Part shown: positions 1 through 6,284 of the stretch, piece by piece
Position numbering within the stretch: the first letter of the stretch is position 1
Layout of the letters: each line of letters opens with the position of its first letter
NCBI GenBank assembly: GCA_903907185.1
Contig: CAIVND010000122.1
Span: forward strand, 1-8,703
DNA from: an uncultured Acidimicrobiaceae bacterium
GTDB lineage: Bacteria; Actinomycetota; Acidimicrobiia; Acidimicrobiales; Bog-793
Length of the DNA stretch: 8,703 nt
Direction: 5' to 3'
Notes under the pieces: model-generated
What the model was told of the DNA's origin: nothing
The model's input: the letters and a program-made list of their open reading frames with translations, nothing else
Database searches by the model: none
Translations under genes and position numbers: made by a program

Positions 1-2
1 AG

Positions 3-107
3 CAGGGGCTGACTCCACGTCAACTTGCTCTTGAGGAGATCTTCTATCCACCCTCGCTGAACTCTAACGGGCAAATCGCGCCTGATCCACGGCTAGCAGA
101 AATATAG
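3..107 (+). CDS. C-terminal end of an unidentified protein (partial, 5' end outside window)
   Basis: An open frame enters from the left edge and runs 34 residues to a TAG stop at 105-107; the other two + frames close within the first 35 bases. The visible tail begins QGLTPRQLALEEIFYPPSLN and ends in RLAEI, a soluble-looking C-terminus with no membrane segment. I do not recognise a family from so little. It lies 83 bases upstream of the extradiol dioxygenase on the same strand, so it may belong to the same catabolic cluster, but the gap contains a plausible separate promoter. That it is coding is supported only by the open frame and plausible composition. Confidence 0.45.
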   Translation, partial: QGLTPRQLALEEIFYPPSLNSNGQIAPDPRLAEI

Positions 108-137
108 TTAGCATTGGTAAGTAGTTGTCGGTAGGAT
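108..137 (+). promoter_or_regulatory. Possible promoter for the extradiol dioxygenase gene
   Basis: TTAGCA (108-113) and TAGGAT (132-137) are 18 bases apart and resemble actinobacterial -35 and -10 elements. Transcription would start near 144 and give a leader of about 47 bases. That leader contains a small 6-bp hairpin (CGGACG with CGTCTG, one G-U pair) followed by a clear Shine-Dalgarno GGAGG at 180-184, six bases before the ATG at 191. The motif match is moderate and was made by eye only. Confidence 0.35.
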
Positions 138-190
138 TTACGTAGATTTATCGGACGGATGGGTTCGTCTGTTCTTATTGGAGGATTGAG

Positions 191-1189
191 ATGGCAGAGA
201 TCGTCTTAGGCATAGGTACATCGCATACCCCGCAGATGAGTTCCACCGTTGCAATGTGGGAAGATCACGCATCGCGAGACCGTGGCAACCCTCACCTTCT
301 CGCGGGAGATGGCGAATACTGGAAGTATGACGACCTCGTCAAGACCGCCGATCCAGCAGTTCTTGATGAGCTCACCGAAGAGGTTTGGAACCGAAAGTAT
401 GAGCGGGCACAGGAGTGCATAGAGATTCTTGCCAAAATGCTGGCTGATGCAAGACCCGATGTCGTCGTTGTGGTGGGCGATGACCAGGAGGAGCTGTTTG
501 ACGATGATGGAACTCCTGCGATTGGAATCTTTCTTGGCGAGGAGGTCTGGGACCGACCGCTAATGGGAGCACGTAAAGACCGTCTCGACAAGTTTCCCGG
601 TCTCTTAGCAGCGCAGTGGGCCGCGCATGGCCAACAGCCGACGCCTCACAAGATCGAGCTCTCATTGACGAATCATCTGGCTGAGTCATTGACCTACTCA
701 GATTTTGATCTGACGTTGATGTCACAGCAGCCCCAAGATAAGACTTTGGGCCATGCGTTCACCTTTCCGCGTTATCGGTTGCATCTTCCTGAGAGCACCC
801 CGATCGTTCCTATTCTGTTGAATACCTACTTCCCACCGAATGTTCCCTCCGCCTCTCGCTGCTATGACCTTGGCCGGGCACTCAAAAGAGGAATCGAGTC
901 TTGGGAGTCAGACAAGCGCGTAGTTCTAATCGCCAGTGGTGGATTGAGCCATTTTGTTGTACTTCCGGAGTGGGACCAGATGGTCCTTAAGGCAATGCAG
1001 GATCATGATCGGGCAACACTCGACGCGATTCCACGCAAGATGCTGCGTTCTGGAACCTCTGAGACACTGAACTGGATCACCGTTGCTGGGGCATTTGAGG
1101 ATGCAACGATGGATATCGTCGATTATCTCCCTGGATTTCGCACTCCAGCTGGAACGGGCACCGGCATGGCCTTCGCTAGTTGGCACTAA
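191..1189 (+). CDS. Class III extradiol ring-cleavage dioxygenase (LigB superfamily)
   Basis: This is a 332-residue member of the LigB / DODA-type non-heme Fe(II) dioxygenases, which open catecholic rings next to the hydroxyls using O2. The N-terminal GIGTSHTP carries His12, the first iron ligand. The second-ligand position, NDH in protocatechuate 4,5-dioxygenase LigB, reads GDDQ (96-99), so Gln99 replaces the usual His. SGGLSH places the catalytic His at 254, and SGTSETLNW places the Glu ligand at 291. The protein is somewhat longer than LigB, with about 30 to 40 extra residues between His12 and the GDDQ motif. The start has a good Shine-Dalgarno (GGAGG, 180-184). From weak memory, the Gln variant resembles the 3-O-methylgallate dioxygenase (DesZ) side of the family. 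The ring-cleavage fold is well supported; the substrate is unknown. No LigA-type small subunit gene is visible. The nearby dehydrogenase and Rieske oxygenase support an aromatic pathway. Confidence 0.9.
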   Translation: MAEIVLGIGTSHTPQMSSTVAMWEDHASRDRGNPHLLAGDGEYWKYDDLVKTADPAVLDELTEEVWNRKYERAQECIEILAKMLADARPDVVVVVGDDQEELFDDDGTPAIGIFLGEEVWDRPLMGARKDRLDKFPGLLAAQWAAHGQQPTPHKIELSLTNHLAESLTYSDFDLTLMSQQPQDKTLGHAFTFPRYRLHLPESTPIVPILLNTYFPPNVPSASRCYDLGRALKRGIESWESDKRVVLIASGGLSHFVVLPEWDQMVLKAMQDHDRATLDAIPRKMLRSGTSETLNWITVAGAFEDATMDIVDYLPGFRTPAGTGTGMAFASWH

Positions 1190-1192
1190 GCA

Positions 1193-1216
1193 ATTTAGCG
1201 ATCATTAGCGCTAAAT
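1193..1216. terminator. Small hairpin just after the dioxygenase stop
   Basis: A perfect 8-bp inverted repeat (ATTTAGCG at 1193-1200, CGCTAAAT at 1209-1216) with an 8-base loop begins four bases after the TAA at 1187-1189. It is AT-rich and has no U-tract. It probably acts with the stronger hairpin 14 bases downstream as a 3'-end structure, rather than terminating alone. Confidence 0.4.
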
Positions 1217-1229
1217 CCTGAGCATTGAG

Positions 1230-1259
1230 ACAAGGCCCGGCCAAATGGCCGGGCCTTGT
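1230..1259. terminator. Strong GC-rich hairpin between convergent genes
   Basis: A perfect 13-bp stem (1230-1242 with 1247-1259, arms ACAAGGCCCGGCC and its complement) closes on an AAAT loop. It lies 40 bases past the dioxygenase stop and 39 bases past the stop of the convergent dehydrogenase, so it can serve both transcripts. U-tracts are poor on both sides (TTGTTC on the + strand), so termination may be of the weak-tail type common in Actinobacteria. Confidence 0.75.
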
Positions 1260-1298
1260 TCAAAAGAATCGCAGACAACTGCAATTACTTCATCTCGC

Positions 1299-2408
1299 TT
1301 AGCTCCAAGGAAGGATGGCGACGTGCAGGGCACGGCGTCCATCGACAATCTCTCCCTGAGTGGCATGTACGGCCTGAGCTGCGTCTTCCAATTTGAAGTC
1401 GTGTGTATGCATGAGATGAAGCGGAAACTTCTTCTGACCCATAATCTCTAGTCCACGTTCGACTGAGTGGAAGCTGTGTCCTCGGGCCTGCTTCAAGGTG
1501 ATGTAGTGATCGGAGAGCTTAGACATTGGGAAGTCAGCGATGTCATTGCCACCCTGTACAACCATTGTGCCGCCGCGCATTCGCATGACATCAATCGCCA
1601 CCATCGTTGGCTCAACGCCAGCACGAGCGGTTGTGTCCACAGTGACATCGACACCTTTACCGCCGGTGACCTCTCGAACTCGGTCTCGTACATCTTCTTT
1701 TTGCACGTCAATGACAACGTCTGCGCCGAGCTGCTTGCAGATCTCTAGTCGATCTGCATCTGCAGTCAGACCGGTAACGATGATGAAGTCCGCACCTGCG
1801 GCCCGAGATGCAACGACGCAGGCAGCACCCATCTGACCAGGTCCCTGGATAAATACCGTCTTTCCTGGACCCGCTCCACCTTCTACTACTGCCCACTGCA
1901 CACCATTTCCAAGTGCGATGTGCAGACAGGCGTCTGATGCTTCAACGCCCTCGGGAACCCGGTGCCAGACCGCTTCAAATGGCATGTACAGGTATTGGCT
2001 GTAGCCACCCCAAAGTGCTGGCTCACGGGTCGTAGGCGTCGAGCCGTAACGAAGCGGATCAGGGTTGTTGTGCGTGTCTGTTCTCCAGCAGTGGCGGTAC
2101 TCACCTTTGTGGCACCACTCACATTGGTGGCAGACCAAATACTCTTCGAGGGCGATAAGTTCGCCCTCCTTTAGGCCCCAGATGTGTCCGGCCACTGAGC
2201 CGAGCTTGTCGATCCGTCCTACATTTTCATGTCCAAGGATCTTTGGATTCGATGGATTGCGGAATAGGGCGCCGACATCACTCCCGCAGATCCCAACAGC
2301 CTCCATCTTCAATATCGCCCCGTCAGCCGGTGGCTCAGGCAGGGCATACTCGCGCATCTCCAACTTATCGATACCAATTTGTGTCATTGCGGCTACCGTC
2401 TGGGCCAT
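1299..2408 (-). CDS. Zinc-dependent medium-chain alcohol dehydrogenase (MDR superfamily)
   Basis: This is a 369-residue NAD(P)-dependent alcohol/polyol-type dehydrogenase. Catalytic-zinc residues are Cys41 in GICGSD and His60-Glu61 in LGHE. The structural zinc site is intact, with Cys93, Cys96, Cys99 and Cys107 in the C-x2-C-x2-C-x7-C spacing. The Rossmann loop is GPGQMG (189-194). At the end of the second beta strand the usual acidic NAD-selecting residue is replaced by a Thr-Gly pair (VTGLTAD, 211-217), so NAD versus NADP preference is open. The ATG is preceded by AGAGGAAG with about 6 bases spacing. It converges on the extradiol dioxygenase and diverges from the Rieske oxygenase, suggesting it oxidises an alcohol intermediate or aromatic side chain of the same pathway. 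Family and zinc sites are firm; the substrate is inference and a housekeeping alcohol dehydrogenase role is possible. Confidence 0.9.
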   Translation of the reverse strand: MAQTVAAMTQIGIDKLEMREYALPEPPADGAILKMEAVGICGSDVGALFRNPSNPKILGHENVGRIDKLGSVAGHIWGLKEGELIALEEYLVCHQCEWCHKGEYRHCWRTDTHNNPDPLRYGSTPTTREPALWGGYSQYLYMPFEAVWHRVPEGVEASDACLHIALGNGVQWAVVEGGAGPGKTVFIQGPGQMGAACVVASRAAGADFIIVTGLTADADRLEICKQLGADVVIDVQKEDVRDRVREVTGGKGVDVTVDTTARAGVEPTMVAIDVMRMRGGTMVVQGGNDIADFPMSKLSDHYITLKQARGHSFHSVERGLEIMGQKKFPLHLMHTHDFKLEDAAQAVHATQGEIVDGRRALHVAILPWS

Positions 2409-2448
2409 CGAAATCTTCCTCTCAGTGAAGGCGTTTTGAGCTCAGGTC

Positions 2449-2454
2449 ACCTTA
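2449..2454 (-). promoter_or_regulatory. Possible -10 element for the alcohol dehydrogenase gene
   Basis: Read on the - strand this is TAAGGT, fitting the TAnnnT pattern of actinobacterial -10 boxes. Transcription would begin near 2442, giving a leader of about 34 bases that contains the Shine-Dalgarno. No good -35 is present, but the expected -35 position abuts the palindrome at 2476-2490, which would suit regulation by a DNA-binding protein. Weak by itself. Confidence 0.25.
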
Positions 2455-2475
2455 TCAGTGCGCTGTTTTGATTAA

Positions 2476-2490
2476 CAGAATCAGATTCTG
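2476..2490. promoter_or_regulatory. 15-base palindrome, candidate operator in divergent region
   Basis: CAGAATC-A-GATTCTG is a perfect 7-bp inverted repeat around a single central base. It lies 67 bases upstream of the dehydrogenase ATG and 127 bases upstream of the Rieske ATG, the only sizeable intergenic stretch between two divergent catabolic genes. An 8-base palindrome, CGCTAGCG (2494-2501), follows closely. The size and near-zero spacer fit a dimeric repressor or activator such as a TetR, MarR or GntR family protein. No regulator gene lies in the window, so assignment as an operator is inference. Confidence 0.45.
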
Positions 2491-2582
2491 AAGCGCTAGC
2501 GTCTCCGCCTCGAACATCGATATGCTTGCTATCAAGGCTGCTCAGAGCCGCTAGGAATGCAATGAATAGCAACAGCAGGGCG

Positions 2583-2598
2583 ACGGAGAATCCTCCGT
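2583..2598 (+). promoter_or_regulatory. Leader hairpin ahead of the Rieske gene ribosome-binding site
   Basis: ACGGAG (2583-2588) and CTCCGT (2593-2598) form a perfect 6-bp stem with an AATC loop, 10 bases ahead of the GGAGGG Shine-Dalgarno (2609-2614). The 3' arm CTCC could alternatively pair with GGAG in the Shine-Dalgarno. A role in translation control is possible but unproven, and short hairpins are common by chance. Confidence 0.25.
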
Positions 2599-2617
2599 GC
2601 TTAGGGATGGAGGGACC

Positions 2618-3892
2618 ATGCATATCACCCCAGAGATGAATGAGCGACTTACTCAAGTTGGGGCAGGAACACCAATGGGCGAAACGCTTCGCCGCTATTG
2701 GATTCCCGCCTGTCTCACTGAGGAGTTGCCCGAGCCAGATGGCGAGCCGGTGCGTGTTCGCCTGATGGGCGAAGACCTCGTTGCTTTCCGTGATTCGGCT
2801 GGTGAGGTTGGTCTCGTCGAGGCGTACTGCGCACATCGTCGCGCGCCGTTGTTTTTCGGTCGTAACGAAGAGTGTGGACTTCGTTGCGTGTATCACGGGT
2901 GGAAGTTTGATGTTCAAGGCACCTGCGTCGACATGCCCTCGGAGCCGCCGTATTCAAAGTTCCGTCTGCGTGTCGCGATTAAGGCCTACCCGACCTACGA
3001 AAAGGCTGGGGTTGTTTGGACCTATATGGGACCAACTGCTGAGATGCCCGCTCCACCTGACTATGAGTGGATGCGCGTCCCGGAGACACACCTTGGAGTC
3101 TCCAAGACCGGGGAGCACTGTAACTATCTCCAAGGGATTGAGGGCGGTATCGACACCGCACACTCATCATTCGCCCATAACAATGACATTCAAAACAAAA
3201 ACCTTTTGCGCTCCCTCGACCCCCATCCGGCTCTCGAAGTTGATGTTGAAAACTACGGATTCCGTTATGGCTCGATCCGTAACATCTCTGATGAGAAGAG
3301 TTACGTTCGGGTCTATCAGTTCATGATGCCGAACCAACAGATGCGTGCGAGTCTTGTTGACCCTGAGGGAAATCCCATCCGTATGCCAGCGCTTGATGGT
3401 CACATCTGGGTACCGATCGATGACGAAAACACCTATGTGTACAACATCAAGTACGCGGCGACTGACGCGACTCCTATGCCACGTGAGAATTTCTTGGACT
3501 CTGAACGACGTAATGGGCGCCATCCTGAACAGTTCATTCCCGGTACCTATTGGCTGCAGCGCAACCCCTCAAACGATTACCTGATCGACCGAGAGGTGCA
3601 GCGGACGCGCACCTTTACCGGTATCGATGGCGTGAACACCCAGGACTTTGCCCTTCAAGAGGGAATGGGTGGAATCGTACGACGTGATCTCGAAGCTCTC
3701 GGTTCGTCGGACTCCGCCATCCAGACGTGTCGTGAACTTCTTCTCGAAGCAACCGATGAGGTGGAGCGTGGACTTCCACCTCGGGGAAGCGATCCGGAGG
3801 TCTGCAAGACCGCTCGTGCTGGTGAGATGTTGATTCCCCGTGGCGTTCCATGGCGAGATGCCACGAAGGATCTGACCGTAGCTAACTGGTAA
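2618..3892 (+). CDS. Rieske non-heme iron aromatic ring-hydroxylating oxygenase, alpha subunit
   Basis: This 424-residue oxygenase resembles the phthalate 4,5-dioxygenase-like group of terminal oxygenases, which hydroxylate or O-demethylate aromatic acids using electrons from a reductase. The N-terminal Rieske [2Fe-2S] motif is Cys71-x-His73 ... Cys90-x2-His93 (C-x-H-x16-C-x2-H). The catalytic domain has Asp179-x2-His182-x4-His187: by analogy with naphthalene dioxygenase, Asp179 is the inter-subunit electron-bridging residue and the two His bind the mononuclear iron, with Asp343 (NTQDF) the likely third ligand. Length is normal for the group. I chose the ATG at 2618 over an in-frame GTG at 2597 because GGAGGG (2609-2614) precedes it and relatives begin near this point, before the GTPMGETLRRYWIPA segment. 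The gene has no visible reductase, ferredoxin or beta subunit beside it. It ends at a strong terminator. Substrate unknown. Confidence 0.93.
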   Translation: MHITPEMNERLTQVGAGTPMGETLRRYWIPACLTEELPEPDGEPVRVRLMGEDLVAFRDSAGEVGLVEAYCAHRRAPLFFGRNEECGLRCVYHGWKFDVQGTCVDMPSEPPYSKFRLRVAIKAYPTYEKAGVVWTYMGPTAEMPAPPDYEWMRVPETHLGVSKTGEHCNYLQGIEGGIDTAHSSFAHNNDIQNKNLLRSLDPHPALEVDVENYGFRYGSIRNISDEKSYVRVYQFMMPNQQMRASLVDPEGNPIRMPALDGHIWVPIDDENTYVYNIKYAATDATPMPRENFLDSERRNGRHPEQFIPGTYWLQRNPSNDYLIDREVQRTRTFTGIDGVNTQDFALQEGMGGIVRRDLEALGSSDSAIQTCRELLLEATDEVERGLPPRGSDPEVCKTARAGEMLIPRGVPWRDATKDLTVANW

Positions 3893-3901
3893 GACTCACA
3901 A

Positions 3902-3942
3902 AAAGAAACCCCCCACCGCTTCGTGCAGTGGGGGGTTTCTTT
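3902..3942. terminator. Strong bidirectional rho-independent terminator
   Basis: A continuous 15-bp stem pairs 3902-3916 with 3928-3942 (AAAGAAACCCCCCAC and its complement), followed inside by one mismatch and two more GC pairs. On the + strand the arm ends in TTTCTTTATTT, and on the - strand the complement gives GGTTTCTTTTTG. It therefore serves both the Rieske gene (stop at 3892) and the convergent DUF4177-like gene (stop at 3968). Confidence 0.92.
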
Positions 3943-3967
3943 ATTTCAAACGATTACGTTGAAAGCC

Positions 3968-4150
3968 CTATGGCTTCTTAAAGAAGAGAAGAAGGTATCC
4001 CGTGGTCGAAGAGTTGTAGATGACGGGTTGCACAGTAAGCAGCTCCCAGCCTTCACCTTGGTGCGCGTCAAGTTCACTCTGGACATCTTTGGTAACAACC
4101 TCAGGAAGGCGCCCAGTTGCTCGGACCTCTACGACCTTGTGCTCAGCCAT
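3968..4150 (-). CDS. Small DUF4177-like protein
   Basis: This is a 60-residue protein with the pattern of DUF4177 and its relatives: an N-terminal strand HKVVEVRA, a helix with spaced Leu/Val residues (KDVQSELDAHQGEG), the signature GEGWELLTVQPV (about 32-43) and a C-terminal hydrophobic strand YLLLFFKKP. It is soluble, with no membrane segment or signal peptide. The start is firm: a full AGGAGG Shine-Dalgarno lies at 4159-4164, eight bases before the ATG. It is separated from the ArfB gene by 93 bases, has its own TAGGCT -10-like hexamer and ends at a bidirectional terminator, so it is probably a single-gene unit. The function of this family is not known to me, and nothing around it gives a role. 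Confidence 0.75.
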   Translation of the reverse strand: MAEHKVVEVRATGRLPEVVTKDVQSELDAHQGEGWELLTVQPVIYNSSTTGYLLLFFKKP

Positions 4151-4193
4151 TGTGCTCGCCTCCTGTGCGCGAAAATTCGAATGATCTATAAGT

Positions 4194-4199
4194 AGCCTA
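4194..4199 (-). promoter_or_regulatory. TAGGCT -10-like hexamer for the DUF4177-like gene
   Basis: On the - strand this reads TAGGCT, a common actinobacterial -10 form. A start about 7 bases on would give a leader of roughly 37 bases including the AGGAGG site. The same hexamer occurs upstream of the peroxiredoxin (6374-6379) and at the right edge (8693-8698). No convincing -35 is seen. Confidence 0.4.
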
Positions 4200-4243
4200 T
4201 TGGCCAGTGTAGCGAAGAGCCTCAGCGTTTATGTAGCTCAGCC

Positions 4244-4645
4244 CTAGTCATCTTCGGGAAGTGATCGCCGTTGTTTCTTCTGAGCGATATTGCGTTTGAC
4301 TGTAAGCCTTCGTTCTATGGAGCCACGCGTTGGTTTTGTGGGTGTTCTTCGTTTTGGCACGAGCAAACCGACACGAACTCGTTCGGCGAGACGTTCTAGC
4401 GCAAGGTTTCGATTCCTTGTCTGAGATCGTTCATCAGAGACAACGATGCGAAGTACTGATCCGTAACGTGAAACAAGAAGTTGGCGCTGCAAATCCGACA
4501 GAGTCGGAGAGTCTTCGATGGAGAAGACTGCCTCGACCCGAGTGTTCGCCGTGTTGGCGTGCTGTCCGCCAGGGCCGCCGCTACCACTAAATCGCCAAGA
4601 GATCTCGTCGATTGGGAGGGATAGCTCTTGGTTGATGAAGAGCAT
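4244..4645 (-). CDS. arfB: ArfB-type peptidyl-tRNA hydrolase (ribosome rescue)
   Basis: ArfB (YaeJ / ICT1 family) releases nascent chains from ribosomes stalled on mRNAs lacking a stop codon. The protein has only the RF-1 catalytic domain, with GGPGGQHANT (about 23-32) holding the catalytic GGQ, and no codon-recognition domain. It ends in a Lys/Arg-rich tail (KRRTPTKPTRGSIERRL onward) which in the family enters the empty mRNA channel. I prefer the ATG at 4645 (133 residues). GGAAGG lies four bases upstream, and E. coli ArfB likewise starts just before the strand preceding the GGQ domain. An in-frame ATG at 4657 would add four residues and has only a poor Shine-Dalgarno. It follows the MFS exporter by 47 bases on the same strand (35 from the alternative start), so it is probably co-transcribed. 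No terminator is evident after it. Confidence 0.9.
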   Translation of the reverse strand: MLFINQELSLPIDEISWRFSGSGGPGGQHANTANTRVEAVFSIEDSPTLSDLQRQLLVSRYGSVLRIVVSDERSQTRNRNLALERLAERVRVGLLVPKRRTPTKPTRGSIERRLTVKRNIAQKKQRRSLPEDD

Positions 4646-4692
4646 GCGACCTTCCATTTGAACATGTTCCCACGAAGTCGATTGGGGCGGTA

Positions 4693-6258
4693 CTACTCCT
4701 TGAGCTGATTGTCATCCGGGAATTCGAGAGGCGTGGATCTCTTTGGCATTGCGAGTAATGCGCAAAACGTCAAAATTGTTGCTGCAACTACTGCGATAAA
4801 AGCGGCATGCGTCGCATGGAACAGGCCGAGACGAATAAATGTTTGTGTCGGTGCTGCTAAGTGGTTGTTGTTCTCAAGCAGACTGACCGCTGAGTTGACG
4901 GAGTTCGGCAGATGTCCCAGTAAATCAGTGGGTGGATGCGCGATCCAGGTGACCAACGATGAGTTTGCAAGTGAGCCAATTACCGCGATACCTACGGCGC
5001 TGCCGACAGCGCGAGCAAAGAGATTTGACGCAGTCGCGACACCCCGTCTGCTCTGGCCAACGATGCTCTGCGAAGACACAAGAAGTGGCGTAGCAATAAA
5101 TCCCAAGCCAAATCCAACCAGCAATCCAAAGGAACTTGCGAGCAAGATCGAGCTGTGTGGCCCTAACTGTGGATAGAGAAGCACTCCTCCAAGGCAGATC
5201 GAGGCTCCGACGAGTGTTGTCGACCGAAAACCGATTGTGAGATACAGACGCCCAGCCAGTGCAGACGATATTGGCCAACCGAAGAGCAGCGTCGCGACGG
5301 TGAGTCCCGCGGCGATCGGACTCACCCCGCGGACTCCCTCTGCCCAGGTGGGCACGTAGGCCGTGAGTCCAAACTGCACTGCGCCGAGAGCAAGATTGGC
5401 AATGTTGGCTGCGAGCATTGGACGGCGTGTCACAACCCAAGTGGGGATCATCGGCTCTGGCGTAATTTTCTCGACGAAGACGAAAAGTGCGAGAAACAGA
5501 GATCCAAAAGCTAAGACACCAATCTCCCTCCCGCTGCTCCAGGCCCAGCCAGTGCCACCCTGCAAGAGGCCGAAGATCAGCGCACTTAATCCAATTGACA
5601 TCACAATTGAGCCGGCGAAGTCAATCTTGTGGTCTTTTCTTTCGACGGTCTCATGCAGACGCTTCGAAAGCAATGAGATAGCAACGATCCCAAAGGGAAT
5701 GTTGATGAAGAAGATCCAACGCCAGGAGATGTACTGCGTGATAGCGCCACCGGCGATAGGTCCCAAAATTGATGCGACGCCCCAGACGCTTGCGGTATAT
5801 CCCTGGATTTTGGATCGTTCGCGGATGGTGTAGATGTCCCCAACAACGGTTTGGACAATAGGTACGATGGCGCCAGCGCCCAGCCCCTGCAATGCGCGTG
5901 CTGCGATGAGTTGCGGCATATTCTGAGCGATACCGCAGAGCACCGACGAGACTAAGAAGATCAAAATTCCGGTATAAAGAATTGGCCGACGTCCATAGAG
6001 ATCGGCCATACGCCCATAGATCGGCACGGACACTGCTTGAGTGAGAAGGTAGATCGAAAAGATCCAGGGAAAGATTGTGAATCCTCCGAGGTCTTTGACG
6101 ATCGAAGGCACCGCCGTTGTCACGACAGTCGAGTCGATCGCCGCGAGTGCCAGGGTGACAAGTAACGCAACCAAGATCGGTCGGCGGGGGTCTCCTTTAT
6201 GACCAGCCTTCGGCTGGTAGGTCTCCGCTATTTTTTTGTCGTGGTCGTCGATGCTCAT
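4693..6258 (-). CDS. DHA2-family MFS multidrug exporter, 14 TM segments (EmrB/QacA type)
   Basis: This 521-residue integral membrane protein of the drug:H+ antiporter-2 family exports hydrophobic or cationic compounds using the proton gradient. TM1 holds AAIDSTVVTTAVPSI, with the family's conserved acidic residue Asp42. The loop after TM2 has motif A, GRMADLYGRRP (82-92), and TM5 has the antiporter motif C, GVASILGPIAGG (160-171), followed by SWRWIFFINIPFG. The hydrophobic pattern and length fit 14 segments. The cytoplasmic N-terminus is charged and about 28 residues long. The ATG has AAGGAAG five bases upstream (6264-6270). It diverges from the peroxiredoxin across 127 bases and is followed closely by arfB. 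Substrate is unknown; no TetR or MarR regulator lies next to it. Export of a toxic aromatic is possible but not shown. Confidence 0.93.
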   Translation of the reverse strand: MSIDDHDKKIAETYQPKAGHKGDPRRPILVALLVTLALAAIDSTVVTTAVPSIVKDLGGFTIFPWIFSIYLLTQAVSVPIYGRMADLYGRRPILYTGILIFLVSSVLCGIAQNMPQLIAARALQGLGAGAIVPIVQTVVGDIYTIRERSKIQGYTASVWGVASILGPIAGGAITQYISWRWIFFINIPFGIVAISLLSKRLHETVERKDHKIDFAGSIVMSIGLSALIFGLLQGGTGWAWSSGREIGVLAFGSLFLALFVFVEKITPEPMIPTWVVTRRPMLAANIANLALGAVQFGLTAYVPTWAEGVRGVSPIAAGLTVATLLFGWPISSALAGRLYLTIGFRSTTLVGASICLGGVLLYPQLGPHSSILLASSFGLLVGFGLGFIATPLLVSSQSIVGQSRRGVATASNLFARAVGSAVGIAVIGSLANSSLVTWIAHPPTDLLGHLPNSVNSAVSLLENNNHLAAPTQTFIRLGLFHATHAAFIAVVAATILTFCALLAMPKRSTPLEFPDDNQLKE

Positions 6259-6284
6259 GCAATCTTCCTTTTCGCAGCGCCTCG

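Noticed and set aside
1467..2439. Several + strand open frames across the dehydrogenase region, for example 1540-1836 and 2065-2439
   Set aside because: They are antisense shadows of the dehydrogenase, with low-complexity Ser/Thr/Arg-rich translations and no ribosome-binding sites.
2597..2617. Upstream in-frame GTG start for the Rieske gene (adds MLRDGGT)
   Set aside because: The GTG lies in the leader hairpin and the Shine-Dalgarno falls after it; related proteins begin close to the ATG at 2618.
2954..3523. Antisense open frames within the Rieske gene, for example 3167-3523 on the - strand
   Set aside because: They lie fully inside a gene with all catalytic motifs intact and have no domain pattern or start signals of their own.
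4660..4669. GAACATGTTC, resembling an actinobacterial LexA (SOS) box before arfB
   Set aside because: The half-sites are separated by two bases, whereas the SOS box needs GAAC-N4-GTTC; a 10-base palindrome is also expected several times in a window of this size.
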